Assembly: GCA_963815045.1 (NCBI GenBank)
Contig: CAWFET010000002.1
Coordinates: 124,001-188,000 of the forward strand
Direction: 5' to 3'
Length of the DNA: 64,000 bases
Origin: DASUPK01 sp963815045
Lineage (GTDB): Bacteria > Actinomycetota > Thermoleophilia > Solirubrobacterales > 70-9
Part shown: positions 24,389 to 32,720 of the stretch, piece by piece
Numbering within the stretch: the stretch's first letter is position 1
Layout: the number at the start of each line of letters is the position of its first letter
The notes under the pieces: generated by a model
Seen by the model: only the letters and a program-made list of their open reading frames with translations
The model's database searches: none
What the model was told of the DNA's origin: nothing
Made by a program: the position numbers and the translations under genes

Positions 24389-26719
24389 ATGCGCATTGCG
24401 CTTGCGTCGCCCTATTCCTGGACCTATCAGGGAGGCGTGAACAGGCATGTTGAGGCGCTGGCGGAGCAGTTCATCGCCCGAGGAGATCACGTTCGCGTGC
24501 TGGCCCCGTGGGATCCGCCGGACAGCATCAGCCGCCGCCTGCACCGCTCCCACCCCGAGCTGCGGGAGGCTCCGGACTACCTGATCCCGCTGGGCCGCAC
24601 GGTGGGCGTCGGCGCGAACGGGGCGGTCTCGAACGTCTCCGTCTTCCCGGAGGGCCCGATCTCGCTTCGCCGGGAGCTCAAGGCAGGCAACTACGACGTC
24701 GTGCACGTGCACGAGCCGCTGGCGCCGCTGGTCGGCTGGGACGCGATGGTCTTCCGCGACGCTCCCGTCGTCGGCACGTTCCACGCCTACTCGACCAAGG
24801 GCTTCCCCAATCACGTCGCGAGCCTGCTCGGCGCCCGTCGCCGCATGAATCAGCTCTCCGCCCGCATCGCCGTCTCTGAGGCGGCCGCGTGGACCGGCCG
24901 CCGCTGGTTCGGTGGCGAGTACGCGATCGTCCCGAACGGCGTCGACATCGAGGCCGCGCCGCAGGGACCGAAGAGCGCCAGCGACGAGCTCCGCCTTCTT
25001 TTCGTCGGCCGCGCCGAGGAGCGCAAGGGCCTGCCGGTCCTGCTCGCCGCCTTCCAGGCGCTCGTCGAGCACGTGCCGTCCCGGCTCACCATCGTCGGAT
25101 CCGACCCAGAGGAGATCTCACGCCGCGTCGGCGACCCCGACCTGATGAACCACATCGACGTCCTCGGCAAGGTCTCGGATTCGATTCTCTGGCGGCAGCT
25201 CGGCGAGGCCGACCTGCTCTGCGCCCCGTCGCTGGCGGGTGAGAGCTTCGGGATGGTGCTGATCGAGGCGATGGCGGCCGGGACCGGCGTGGTCGCGTCC
25301 GCGATCGCCGGCTACAGCGACGTCGTCACCAACGGCGTCGACGGAATCCTCGTGCCTCCAGCCGATCCGCAGGCGCTCGCCGAGGAGCTTCAGCTTCTCG
25401 CGCATGAGCCCGAGCGGATCAAGGCGATGGGCGAAGCCGGCCGCCGCAGCGCGGAGCGCTACGCGTGGCCGCGGATCTCCGAGGAGGTCACCGAGGTCTA
25501 CGAGAAGGCGATCGACCCCGCCCCCGCGGCGATCTGGCCGCCCGAGGCCTACGCGAGACGGACCGGGATGGTGCGGATGGACGGCGGGCCGAAGCGTCCC
25601 GCCAGGCGCCTGCCGTCCCTGGAGCCCGCCCTCCAAGACTCTCGGAGCCGCGGCAAGCGCGTCGCCCGCAAGGCCGGCGTGGCGGTCGCCAGCATCCTCG
25701 GCCTCGGCCTGACCGCGCTCGCCGCCCGGCGAATCGGCGTCGACCAGGTGGCGAGCAACATCATCGACTCCGACGTCAAGTGGGTCCTGATCGCCTGTGC
25801 GCTGATGGTGGGCGCGATGTTCGCCCGCGCCGCTTCCTGGGTCGCGATCACGCGGGCGGCGCTGCCCGGGTTCCACGTGCGCCGCCGTGACGTGACCTCG
25901 GCGACGATGATCGGAGTCCTGATGTCGGCCACGTTGCCGGCCCGGCTCGGCGAGCCCGCCAGGGCGATGGTCCTCTCCCGCCACATCGGCCGGATGCGCG
26001 AGACCTTCCCGGTCCTGATCGGAAGCCTCGTCGCGCAGACCGCCCTGAACATCCTCGCGCTGGTGCTACTCGGCGGGATCATCGTCTCGACCACCGATCT
26101 CTTCCAGGCGAGCACGCAGAAGCTCTTCCTGGTCTCGACCGCTCCGCTGGTGGTGCTGCTGGCCGTGCTGATGGCGCCGTCCGTCGTCAAGGTGAACGGA
26201 CAGGGCCGGATCGCCCGCGCGGTCCAGGCGGTCCGCGGCGCGCTGCAGCAGGCTCGCAAGGGCCTCACCGTCTTCCGCGACCCGCGCCGAGGCTCAATCG
26301 CCGCCGGCGCACAGCTCTTCGCCTGGTTCCTGCAGCTCCTCTCCTGCTGGGCTCTGTTCGCGGCCCTCGGGCTCGACCATCAGGTCGCGATCGGCGCCGC
26401 GGCTGCCTGCCTGTTCGCGGTCAACGTGACCGCGGTGGTGCCGGCCACGCCGTCGAACATCGGGATCTTCCAGCTCGCGATCATCAGCGTGCTTCATCAG
26501 GGCTTCGGCATCAATCCCGCCGACGCGCTGGCCTACGGCGTCATCCTGCAGGCGGTCGAGATCGCGACCGCCGTGGCGCTCGGCGTCCCCGCGCTCGTGC
26601 GCGAGGGTGTCAGTTGGTCCGACATGCGCGTCCGGGCCATGGCGGCCGCTCCGGTGCAGCTCTCCGAGCGCCCACGGGCGCGCGAGCGCCGGCGCGAGGG
26701 CGAGCGCGTCTCGGCCTAG
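24389..26719 (+). CDS. Fusion of GT4 glycosyltransferase (PimA-like) and LPG-synthase-type flippase domain
   Basis: A 776-residue protein. Residues 1-395 are a GT-B glycosyltransferase of family 4: YSWTYQGGVNRHVEALAEQ at the acceptor side and the EX7E motif with E285 and E293 in AGESFGMVLIEAMAAG. This resembles phosphatidylinositol mannosyltransferases and other lipid glycosyltransferases. After a basic linker (about 400-430), residues 431-740 form an integral-membrane domain of the lysylphosphatidylglycerol-synthase TM / UPF0104 type, with LMSATLPARLGEPARAMVLSR and VPATPSNIGIFQLA motifs. Joining glycolipid synthesis and membrane transfer in one chain is the natural reading (inference). ATG at 24389 starts the conserved RIALASPY strand. 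Confidence 0.85.
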   Translation: MRIALASPYSWTYQGGVNRHVEALAEQFIARGDHVRVLAPWDPPDSISRRLHRSHPELREAPDYLIPLGRTVGVGANGAVSNVSVFPEGPISLRRELKAGNYDVVHVHEPLAPLVGWDAMVFRDAPVVGTFHAYSTKGFPNHVASLLGARRRMNQLSARIAVSEAAAWTGRRWFGGEYAIVPNGVDIEAAPQGPKSASDELRLLFVGRAEERKGLPVLLAAFQALVEHVPSRLTIVGSDPEEISRRVGDPDLMNHIDVLGKVSDSILWRQLGEADLLCAPSLAGESFGMVLIEAMAAGTGVVASAIAGYSDVVTNGVDGILVPPADPQALAEELQLLAHEPERIKAMGEAGRRSAERYAWPRISEEVTEVYEKAIDPAPAAIWPPEAYARRTGMVRMDGGPKRPARRLPSLEPALQDSRSRGKRVARKAGVAVASILGLGLTALAARRIGVDQVASNIIDSDVKWVLIACALMVGAMFARAASWVAITRAALPGFHVRRRDVTSATMIGVLMSATLPARLGEPARAMVLSRHIGRMRETFPVLIGSLVAQTALNILALVLLGGIIVSTTDLFQASTQKLFLVSTAPLVVLLAVLMAPSVVKVNGQGRIARAVQAVRGALQQARKGLTVFRDPRRGSIAAGAQLFAWFLQLLSCWALFAALGLDHQVAIGAAAACLFAVNVTAVVPATPSNIGIFQLAIISVLHQGFGINPADALAYGVILQAVEIATAVALGVPALVREGVSWSDMRVRAMAAAPVQLSERPRARERRREGERVSA

Positions 26720-26758
26720 CTCCGACGTTCGCTCCCGCGGCTGCGCGAGAATGAGCGC

Positions 26759-29700
26759 GTGGTGGCGAGGAACGCCCTTTGCCCCGTCCTGATTCGTCGC
26801 GACGACGAGCTCGCCGTGCTGGAGGACGCGCTGCTGGCCGCACGCCGTGGCGAGAGCCGGTTCGTCGCGCTCGCCGGCGAGGCGGGAATCGGCAAGACCA
26901 GGCTGGCGCGGGAGCTGGCGCGGGAGGCCCGTGAGCTGGGCTGCACGGTTCTCGCCGGTGCCTGCAGCGACGCCGAGCTGACGCTTCCGTATCTGCCCTT
27001 CGTCGAGGCGATCGGCAACTACCTCGATGACGCCGACGCGGATCGCCTCAAGCAGGAGGTGGGGCCGGGGGTTGCGGAGCTCGCGCAGCTCTTTCCGCGC
27101 CTCTCGCCGGGGGCCACGCCCGAGCAGTCCGCCGACGCCGGGCAGGCGAAGCTGCGCCTGTTCGAGGCGATCGTCTCGCTGCTCGCCGTGCCGGCCCGGG
27201 AGAGCACGCTCCTGCTGGTGATCGAGGACGTCCACTGGGCGGATGCGTCGACCAGGGAGCTGCTCGACTATCTCGCGCGGCGGCTCACCGATCTCCCCAC
27301 GGTGATCCTCGTGACCTACCGGCGCGATGAGCTCAACCGCCGCCATCCCCTGATGCCGGTGCTGCAGGGCTGGCGGCGGTCGGGTGTGGCGGACGTGGTC
27401 GAGCTCGAACCTCTGTCCTCGAATGGCATCCGCGACATGCTGGCCGCGATCCTCGGCGCGGACGAGGTGGACCCCGAGCTTCACGAGCTGATGCTCGAGC
27501 GCAGCGAGGGCAACCCGTTCGTCCTCGAGGAGATGCTGCGGGAGGCGGTCGAGGGCTCGACCACGCCAGGCTCGGACGGCCGCGACCTGACGACGACGCC
27601 GTTGCCGGAGACGGTCAGGCACGCGATCCTCCTGCGAGTCCAGCGGCTCGGCGACGAGCAGGTCGGGATCCTCGAGACCGCCGCGATCCTCGGCCGGAGC
27701 TTCGACGCGGGGACGCTGCTCGCCGTCTCGGGAGAGCCCGAGCCGGTCGTGCACGGCGCCATCGATGCCGCGATGGCGCAGCAGCTGCTGGAGGAGGTCC
27801 CGGGCCATCCGGGGCGCTGTCGCTGGCGCCACGCTCTCACCCAGGAGGCGATCTACGCGGAGATCGTCACGCCGCGCCGGCAGGCGATCCACTCGCAGGC
27901 CGCTGACGCGCTGGCCGGGGCCGAGGCGACACGGGCCGTCGACCTCGCCGGCCACCTGCTCGGGGCGGGCAGGTTCGAGGAGGCGGTTCCCATCTGCCTG
28001 CGCAGCGCGGAGGAGGCGGAGGGAGCGCTCGCCTTCGGCGAGGCGATCTCGGTGCTGGATCGAGTCCTGCCCCACGTCGGCGATCCGCTCGAGAAGGCCC
28101 GGATCCTCTGCCGGATCGGGCGGGACCAGCAGCGAAACGGGGCGCCCGCCAGCGGCGTCGGGTTCCTGACGAGCGGCATCGAAGAGCTGGAAGGCCTGGG
28201 CGAGTCCCTCGAGGCGGCGCGCAACCGGCTCGTGCTGGGACGGTGCCACTGGGAATCCGAGCGGCCGGATGCGGCGAGGGCCGAGTACGAGCGCGCCCTC
28301 GACGTCCTCGAGCCCGCCGGTCCGTCCGCGGACCTATCGATGGCCCACCAGCGCCTCGCCGGGATGAGCGCGTTCGAGCTGGACTACGAGAGCTGCCTCG
28401 AATCGGCCCAGCAAGCGGTTGCGATAGCCGAGCAGGCGGGGGCGCATCTGGAGCGAACCTGGGCACTCGGCTTCGTCGCGCTCGGGTACATCGACGGCGC
28501 CCAGCAGGATCGCGGCCTCGCCCTGATGGACGAGGTCTTCGAGGAGGCGCGGGCGAGCGGCTATTCGCAGATCGCGAGCAATGTCGCCTGGAACAACATC
28601 TGGACTCGGACGCACATGATGCTCTCGGGCTTGGAGGACTGGCTCGGGCGGCTCGAGTCCCTGCCGTTCTACGCGCGGTTCGGTGACCGCTCCGGTGATC
28701 TGCTCTGCAGGAGCTACATCGCGGGCGTCCGTGGAGAGCTCGAAGGCGCCCTCGCTGCCGCGCAGGCCGCCGCCGAGCGCCACGCGCGGTTGGGCTTCGG
28801 GAAGATGGAGTGGCGCGCTCGAATTCAGGCGGCGCAGATCCTCGCCGAGCTCGGGCGGCCCGAAGAGGCCGCGAGCGTGCTGCCGCCCGCGTCGACGAGG
28901 ACGGAGCTCCAGGACATCGTCTACGACGCCGGCGCCAGGATCAGGACGGCGACGGCGCTCGGCCGGACCGATGATGCGCTCGAGGTCGCCGAGGAGACGA
29001 GTGAGAACGCCGGGATACTCGCCACCTACAGAGAGACGCTGGCGCTCGCCGCCGAGGTGTTCGCGGCGGCCGGCCGGCTGGATGAGGTGGAGCGGCTCGC
29101 AGGGGCGGCGCGAGCTCGTCCCTCCGAGGCGGGCGCGGCCTACCTCGATCAGATCGACGGAACGCTCGCTCTCGCTCGAGGCGATGCAGAGGCTGCGGAG
29201 TCCCACTTCACCGCGCTTGTCGAGGCGGCGGCTGAGGCCGGCTACCCACTCGTGGTGCTGCGTGGCCGGACGCAGCGTGCCCTGGCGCTCTCGGCCGAAG
29301 GCAGGTCGGAGGAGGCGGCGGCGGAGCTGCGGGCGGCCGTCGATCACGCCGACCGGATCAAGGCCAGGTTCATCGCCGATGAGGTGCGCGAGGCCGGCGC
29401 CGAGCTTGGGGTGGAGCTTCCACCGCCGCCCGAGCCCGTCGCCGAGCCCGTCGCCGAGCCCGTCACGCCTCACGGCGAGCGCCTGGTGACATCCCTGTTC
29501 GCCGACGTGCGGGGCTACTCGGAGCTCAGCTCGACCCTGCCTCCCGAGCTGCTCAGCGAGCGGGTGCGAATGCTCTACCGGCTGGCGCGAGTGGCGGTGG
29601 GACGGCGCCAGGGGATGATCGACAAGTTCGCCGGGGACGCGGTGATGGCGACGTTCAACGCATCTGGCACGCACCTCGATCACACGGCAGACGCCCTTGA

Positions 29701-30007
29701 GGCGGCGCTGGCGCTCCGGGACAGGGCGGAGTCGATCGATCTTCCACTCGGCATTGGGATCTCCGTGGGGCCGGGGATGCTGGCGCGAGGGACATCGGAC
29801 GACAACATCGCGGTGAGCGGTGAGGCGACCAACCTCGCCGCGCGGCTCCAGGCTGCCGCAAGCCCGGGTGAGATCCTGCTGAGCTCCGAGGCTCACCGCC
29901 GATTGGCAAGCTGGCTGGGCGAGCACGGCCTGACGGCGACCGAGGATCGCCTGGAGCTCAAGGGGTTCGACGGCGCTCAGCTCGTCTACCGAGTGACGGC
30001 CGGCTAG
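26759..30007 (+). CDS. AAA-ATPase/TPR protein with C-terminal class III nucleotidyl cyclase domain
   Basis: A 1082-residue protein. Residues 15-280 are an STAND/AAA ATPase with Walker A GEAGIGKT (40-47) and Walker B LLLVIEDVHWAD. Residues 400-880 are helical repeats of the TPR kind. A short Pro-rich hinge (repeated EPVAEPV) leads to a class III cyclase domain at about 905-1080, with metal aspartates in SLFADVRGYSEL and DKFAGDAVMATF and the transition-state Asn/Arg in EATNLAARLQ. The usual order in such bacterial proteins is cyclase first; here it is last. All catalytic positions look intact, so cAMP or cGMP synthesis is plausible. GTG at 26759 or 26762 is the start. Confidence 0.85.
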   Translation: MVARNALCPVLIRRDDELAVLEDALLAARRGESRFVALAGEAGIGKTRLARELAREARELGCTVLAGACSDAELTLPYLPFVEAIGNYLDDADADRLKQEVGPGVAELAQLFPRLSPGATPEQSADAGQAKLRLFEAIVSLLAVPARESTLLLVIEDVHWADASTRELLDYLARRLTDLPTVILVTYRRDELNRRHPLMPVLQGWRRSGVADVVELEPLSSNGIRDMLAAILGADEVDPELHELMLERSEGNPFVLEEMLREAVEGSTTPGSDGRDLTTTPLPETVRHAILLRVQRLGDEQVGILETAAILGRSFDAGTLLAVSGEPEPVVHGAIDAAMAQQLLEEVPGHPGRCRWRHALTQEAIYAEIVTPRRQAIHSQAADALAGAEATRAVDLAGHLLGAGRFEEAVPICLRSAEEAEGALAFGEAISVLDRVLPHVGDPLEKARILCRIGRDQQRNGAPASGVGFLTSGIEELEGLGESLEAARNRLVLGRCHWESERPDAARAEYERALDVLEPAGPSADLSMAHQRLAGMSAFELDYESCLESAQQAVAIAEQAGAHLERTWALGFVALGYIDGAQQDRGLALMDEVFEEARASGYSQIASNVAWNNIWTRTHMMLSGLEDWLGRLESLPFYARFGDRSGDLLCRSYIAGVRGELEGALAAAQAAAERHARLGFGKMEWRARIQAAQILAELGRPEEAASVLPPASTRTELQDIVYDAGARIRTATALGRTDDALEVAEETSENAGILATYRETLALAAEVFAAAGRLDEVERLAGAARARPSEAGAAYLDQIDGTLALARGDAEAAESHFTALVEAAAEAGYPLVVLRGRTQRALALSAEGRSEEAAAELRAAVDHADRIKARFIADEVREAGAELGVELPPPPEPVAEPVAEPVTPHGERLVTSLFADVRGYSELSSTLPPELLSERVRMLYRLARVAVGRRQGMIDKFAGDAVMATFNASGTHLDHTADALEAALALRDRAESIDLPLGIGISVGPGMLARGTSDDNIAVSGEATNLAARLQAAASPGEILLSSEAHRRLASWLGEHGLTATEDRLELKGFDGAQLVYRVTAG

Positions 30008-30912
30008 AAGACGATCGTCTTGTTCGCGTGGACCAGCGTGCGGTCCGCGAGGTGCAGTGCGACCGCGCGCGCCAGCACCGTGCGCTCGATGTCTTCGCCA
30101 AGCCGGGTCAGGTCCGGAACCGAGTCACGGTGAGAGACCCTCGCCGTGTCCTGCTCGATGATCGGTCCCGCGTCGAGCTCCTCGACCACGTAGTGGGCCG
30201 TGGCGCCGATGATCTTGACGCCCGACTCGTAGGCCTCCCGGTGCGGGTCCGGGCCGGCGAAGGCCGGCAGGAATGAGTGATGGATGTTGATCAGCGGTAC
30301 GGCGATCCGATCGAGGAAGCCGCCGGAGAGAATCTGCATGTAGCGGGCGAGCACCACCAGGTCGACTTCCCCCACGAGCAGCTCGAGCAGGGCCTCCTCC
30401 GCCTCGGGCTTACCGTCGGGCGGCACGGGCACATGGTGGAAGGGAACGCCGAAGGAGCGCACGTCGTCCTCGAGGTCCGGATGATTCGAGGCGACCAGCA
30501 CGACGTCAGCGTCGAGCGACCCGCGCCGCCAACGCCAGAGCAGGTCGAGGACGCAGTGCTCATAGCGTGAGACGAGGATCGCCATCCGCTTCCGATCGCC
30601 CGGATGAGACATGCGCCAGCGCATCTCGAAGCGGTCAGCGATCTCCTGTTCGAAGGCCGCCTCGAGCCGATCGCGCTCGAGGTCCATGTCGGAGGTCGCG
30701 AACTCCATGCGCATGAAGAACCGGCCGCCCTCGGGGTCGGTCGAGTGCTGGTCCGAGGAGACGATGTTGGCCCCATGCTCGAAGAGGAAGCTCGAGACGG
30801 CCGCCACGATCCCGGGCCGGTCGGGGCAGGAGATCAGCAGACGGGCGGTTCTGTATACAGAAACGCCGTCCTGTGGCTCATCCGATGGGGAATTCTCGCC
30901 TGAGGTAGTCAT
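30004..30912 (-). CDS. purU: Formyltetrahydrofolate deformylase
   Basis: A 302-residue PurU. Residues 20-100 form an ACT domain (LLISCPDRPGIVAAVSSFLFEHGANI) and residues 105-290 a formyltransferase-fold domain with the catalytic NIHHSFLPAF stretch and the downstream Asp in VEELDAGPII. It hydrolyses 10-formyl-tetrahydrofolate to formate and free tetrahydrofolate, balancing one-carbon pools. It diverges from the Rieske operon, and a palindromic site lies on each side of its start. Rieske O-demethylases release formaldehyde, so a shared regulator would make metabolic sense (inference). It overlaps the convergent cyclase gene by four bases. Confidence 0.93.
   Translation of the reverse strand: MTTSGENSPSDEPQDGVSVYRTARLLISCPDRPGIVAAVSSFLFEHGANIVSSDQHSTDPEGGRFFMRMEFATSDMDLERDRLEAAFEQEIADRFEMRWRMSHPGDRKRMAILVSRYEHCVLDLLWRWRRGSLDADVVLVASNHPDLEDDVRSFGVPFHHVPVPPDGKPEAEEALLELLVGEVDLVVLARYMQILSGGFLDRIAVPLINIHHSFLPAFAGPDPHREAYESGVKIIGATAHYVVEELDAGPIIEQDTARVSHRDSVPDLTRLGEDIERTVLARAVALHLADRTLVHANKTIVF
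30849..30862. promoter_or_regulatory. Perfect palindrome inside the purU 5' coding region
   Basis: TTCTGTATACAGAA is a perfect 14-base palindrome 50-63 bases inside the purU gene. A second GTATAC-centred site lies upstream at 30924-30937, with centres 75 bases (about seven turns) apart. TGTATACA cores are typical of GntR-family operators. A loop between two such sites would control both purU and the divergent operon. Confidence 0.55.
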
Positions 30913-30923
30913 TTAGGGTGACA

Positions 30924-30937
30924 AGTTGTATACAGTT
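30924..30937. promoter_or_regulatory. GTATAC-type operator between purU and the Rieske operon
   Basis: AGTTGTATACAGTT shares the TTGTATACAG core with the palindrome at 30849-30862, but its outer bases are imperfect. It lies in the 69-base divergent gap, 45 bases before the peroxiredoxin start, where it would overlap either promoter. No GntR gene is in the window. Confidence 0.5.
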
Positions 30938-30981
30938 TGTGCCTAGCACTGCTGCGGCGCAAGCGATTCGAGGAGGAAGAG

Positions 30982-31467
30982 ATGATCGACGCGGGTGGCC
31001 CGGCCCCCGACTTCACGCTCTCCGATCAGGATGGCGAGCCGGCCAGCCTTTCCTCGTTCCGCGGGCACTGGGTGGCCCTGTACTTCTACCCCAAGGCCGA
31101 CACGCCAGGCTGCACGGCGCAGGCCTGCGGTGTCCGCGACCACTCCGCGGATTACGAGGCGGCGAACGCGGTGGTCCTCGGCATCTCGCCCGATCCGGTC
31201 GACGAGCTGCGGGCCTTCGCGGACAAGCACGGCCTGGCGTTCAGGCTGCTCTCGGACGAGGGACATGAGGTTGCCGACGCCTACGGCGTCTGGGACGAGC
31301 TGCAGTTCGGCGACCTGAGGGTCTGGGGCAATCGCCGCTCCACCGCCCTGATCGATCCGGACGGCCGGATCGCGACGGTCTTCCCGGACGTGAAGCCGGA
31401 GGAACACGACCGGCTGCTGCTCGAAGCCCTCGGCGAGCTCGGCGCACCCGCCGCGAGACAAGCGTGA
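30982..31467 (+). CDS. bcp: Peroxiredoxin, BCP/AhpC-TSA family
   Basis: A 161-residue thiol peroxidase. The peroxidatic and resolving cysteines are in PKADTPGCTAQACGVRD, the BCP pattern with four residues between them. DSGFRG-like SSFRGHWVALYFYPK precedes it. ATG at 30982 is preferred over an upstream in-frame start because AGGAGGAAGA ends at 30980. It is the first gene of the Rieske/dikinase operon, with the same ribosome-site sequence reused ahead of the Rieske gene, so it probably protects iron-sulfur enzymes from peroxide made by uncoupled oxygenase turnover (inference). Confidence 0.9.
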   Translation: MIDAGGPAPDFTLSDQDGEPASLSSFRGHWVALYFYPKADTPGCTAQACGVRDHSADYEAANAVVLGISPDPVDELRAFADKHGLAFRLLSDEGHEVADAYGVWDELQFGDLRVWGNRRSTALIDPDGRIATVFPDVKPEEHDRLLLEALGELGAPAARQA

Positions 31468-31481
31468 TCAAGGAGGAAGAG

Positions 31482-32705
31482 ATGAGCACCACCAACGGAA
31501 CCACCACCAAGGGAAGCCACAACGGCGACATCCGCGAGGTTCCCGAGACCTTCAAGCTGGCGGACTGGCCGAAGAACTGCTGGTACGCGGCCGCCTACGA
31601 CGTTGAGCTCAAACGAGAGCTGCTCGGCCGCCGGATCGGCGGCCACAGCCTCGTCATGTACCGGCAGGAGAGCGGCGAGCCCGTGGCGCTTGAGAACGCC
31701 TGCTGGCATCGGCTGATGCCCCTCTCCGAGGGCAAGATCGAGGGCGACAACGTCGCCTGCGGGTACCACGGACTCGTCTACAACCCGGAGGGCCGCTGCG
31801 TCTTCATGCCGTCGCAGAAGACGATCAATCCGGCCGCCCGGGTGCGGCGCTATCCGGTGGAAGAGCGGCATCGCTTCGTCTGGGTGTGGACGGGCGATCC
31901 GGCCCTCGCCGATCCGGACCTGATCCCCGACATGCACTGGAACGACGATCCGGAGTGGGCCGGCGACGGAAAGCTGATCCACCTGGAATGCGGCTACAAG
32001 CTGATCGTCGACAACCTGATGGACCTTACGCACGAGACCTTCGTGCACGGGGCGAGCATCGGCCAGCGATCGATCACGGAGGTTCCCTTCGAGGTCACCC
32101 ACGGGCCGAACTCAGCGACGGTGACCCGCTGGATGATCGACGTCGAGCCGCCGCCCTTCTGGCGGATGCAGCTCGGATGGAAGATGGAGAAGGAGCCTGC
32201 GGAGGTCCCCAACGTCGACCGCTGGCAGATCATCCACTTCCAGGCGCCAAGCACGATCGCGATCGACGTCGGGGTGGCGCCTCACGGCACCGGCGCTCCG
32301 GACGGGGACCGCTCACAGGGAGTCAACGGCTACGTGCTCAACACGATGACCCCCGAGACCGAGAAGACCTGCCACTACTTCTGGGCCTTCGTGCGGAACT
32401 ACAAGCTGGAGGACCAGCGCTACACCACGATCATCCGAGAGGGCGTGACTGGCGTCTTCGGCGAGGACGAGGTGGTCCTCGCGGCGCAGCAGAGGGGCGT
32501 CGACGACCACCCGGACAAGCAGTTCTACAACCTCAACATCGACGGCGGGGCCATGTGGGCCCGCCGGCTGATCGACAAGATGATCGCCGAGGAGGGCTCC
32601 GACGAGCGCTATGCCGCATCCGCTCGGGAGGCTGAAGAGGAGGCCGGCACCTCCACCCGGGTGGAGGCGACTGAGGCGGACGCCGAGCGCCTCGGAGTGC
32701 GCTGA
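31482..32705 (+). CDS. VanA-like Rieske non-heme iron oxygenase, catalytic subunit
   Basis: A 407-residue oxygenase. The Rieske 2Fe-2S ligands are C74/H76 (ENACWHRLMPLS) and C93/H96 (ACGYHGLVY). The mononuclear iron site is in YKLIVDNLMDLTHETFVH, with H184 and H189, a bridging aspartate (D177 or D181), and probably an acidic third ligand in FGEDEVVLAAQQ. The GYHGLVYNPEGRC and DNLMDLTH context is closest to VanA-type aryl O-demethylases and related Rieske mono-oxygenases. It would demethylate or hydroxylate an aromatic or similar ring using electrons from the next gene. ATG at 31482 follows AAGGAGGAAGAG. The substrate is not known. Confidence 0.9.
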   Translation: MSTTNGTTTKGSHNGDIREVPETFKLADWPKNCWYAAAYDVELKRELLGRRIGGHSLVMYRQESGEPVALENACWHRLMPLSEGKIEGDNVACGYHGLVYNPEGRCVFMPSQKTINPAARVRRYPVEERHRFVWVWTGDPALADPDLIPDMHWNDDPEWAGDGKLIHLECGYKLIVDNLMDLTHETFVHGASIGQRSITEVPFEVTHGPNSATVTRWMIDVEPPPFWRMQLGWKMEKEPAEVPNVDRWQIIHFQAPSTIAIDVGVAPHGTGAPDGDRSQGVNGYVLNTMTPETEKTCHYFWAFVRNYKLEDQRYTTIIREGVTGVFGEDEVVLAAQQRGVDDHPDKQFYNLNIDGGAMWARRLIDKMIAEEGSDERYAASAREAEEEAGTSTRVEATEADAERLGVR

Positions 32706-32720
32706 GCGCGGAGTGGTCTG

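Noticed and set aside
23198..25072. 624-residue minus-strand frame spanning two genes
   Set aside because: It runs antisense across the membrane-protein and glycosyltransferase genes and their gap; charged repeats without motifs.
26294..28249. 651-residue minus-strand frame
   Set aside because: Antisense to the flippase domain and the AAA regulator; composition is that of a shadow frame.
29432..29465. Repeated 12-base unit encoding EPVAEP
   Set aside because: It fits a simple Pro-rich hinge inside one protein; no sign of a mobile or regulatory repeat.
28334..29926. 530-residue minus-strand frame
   Set aside because: Antisense to the TPR/cyclase part of the regulator; no recognisable domain.
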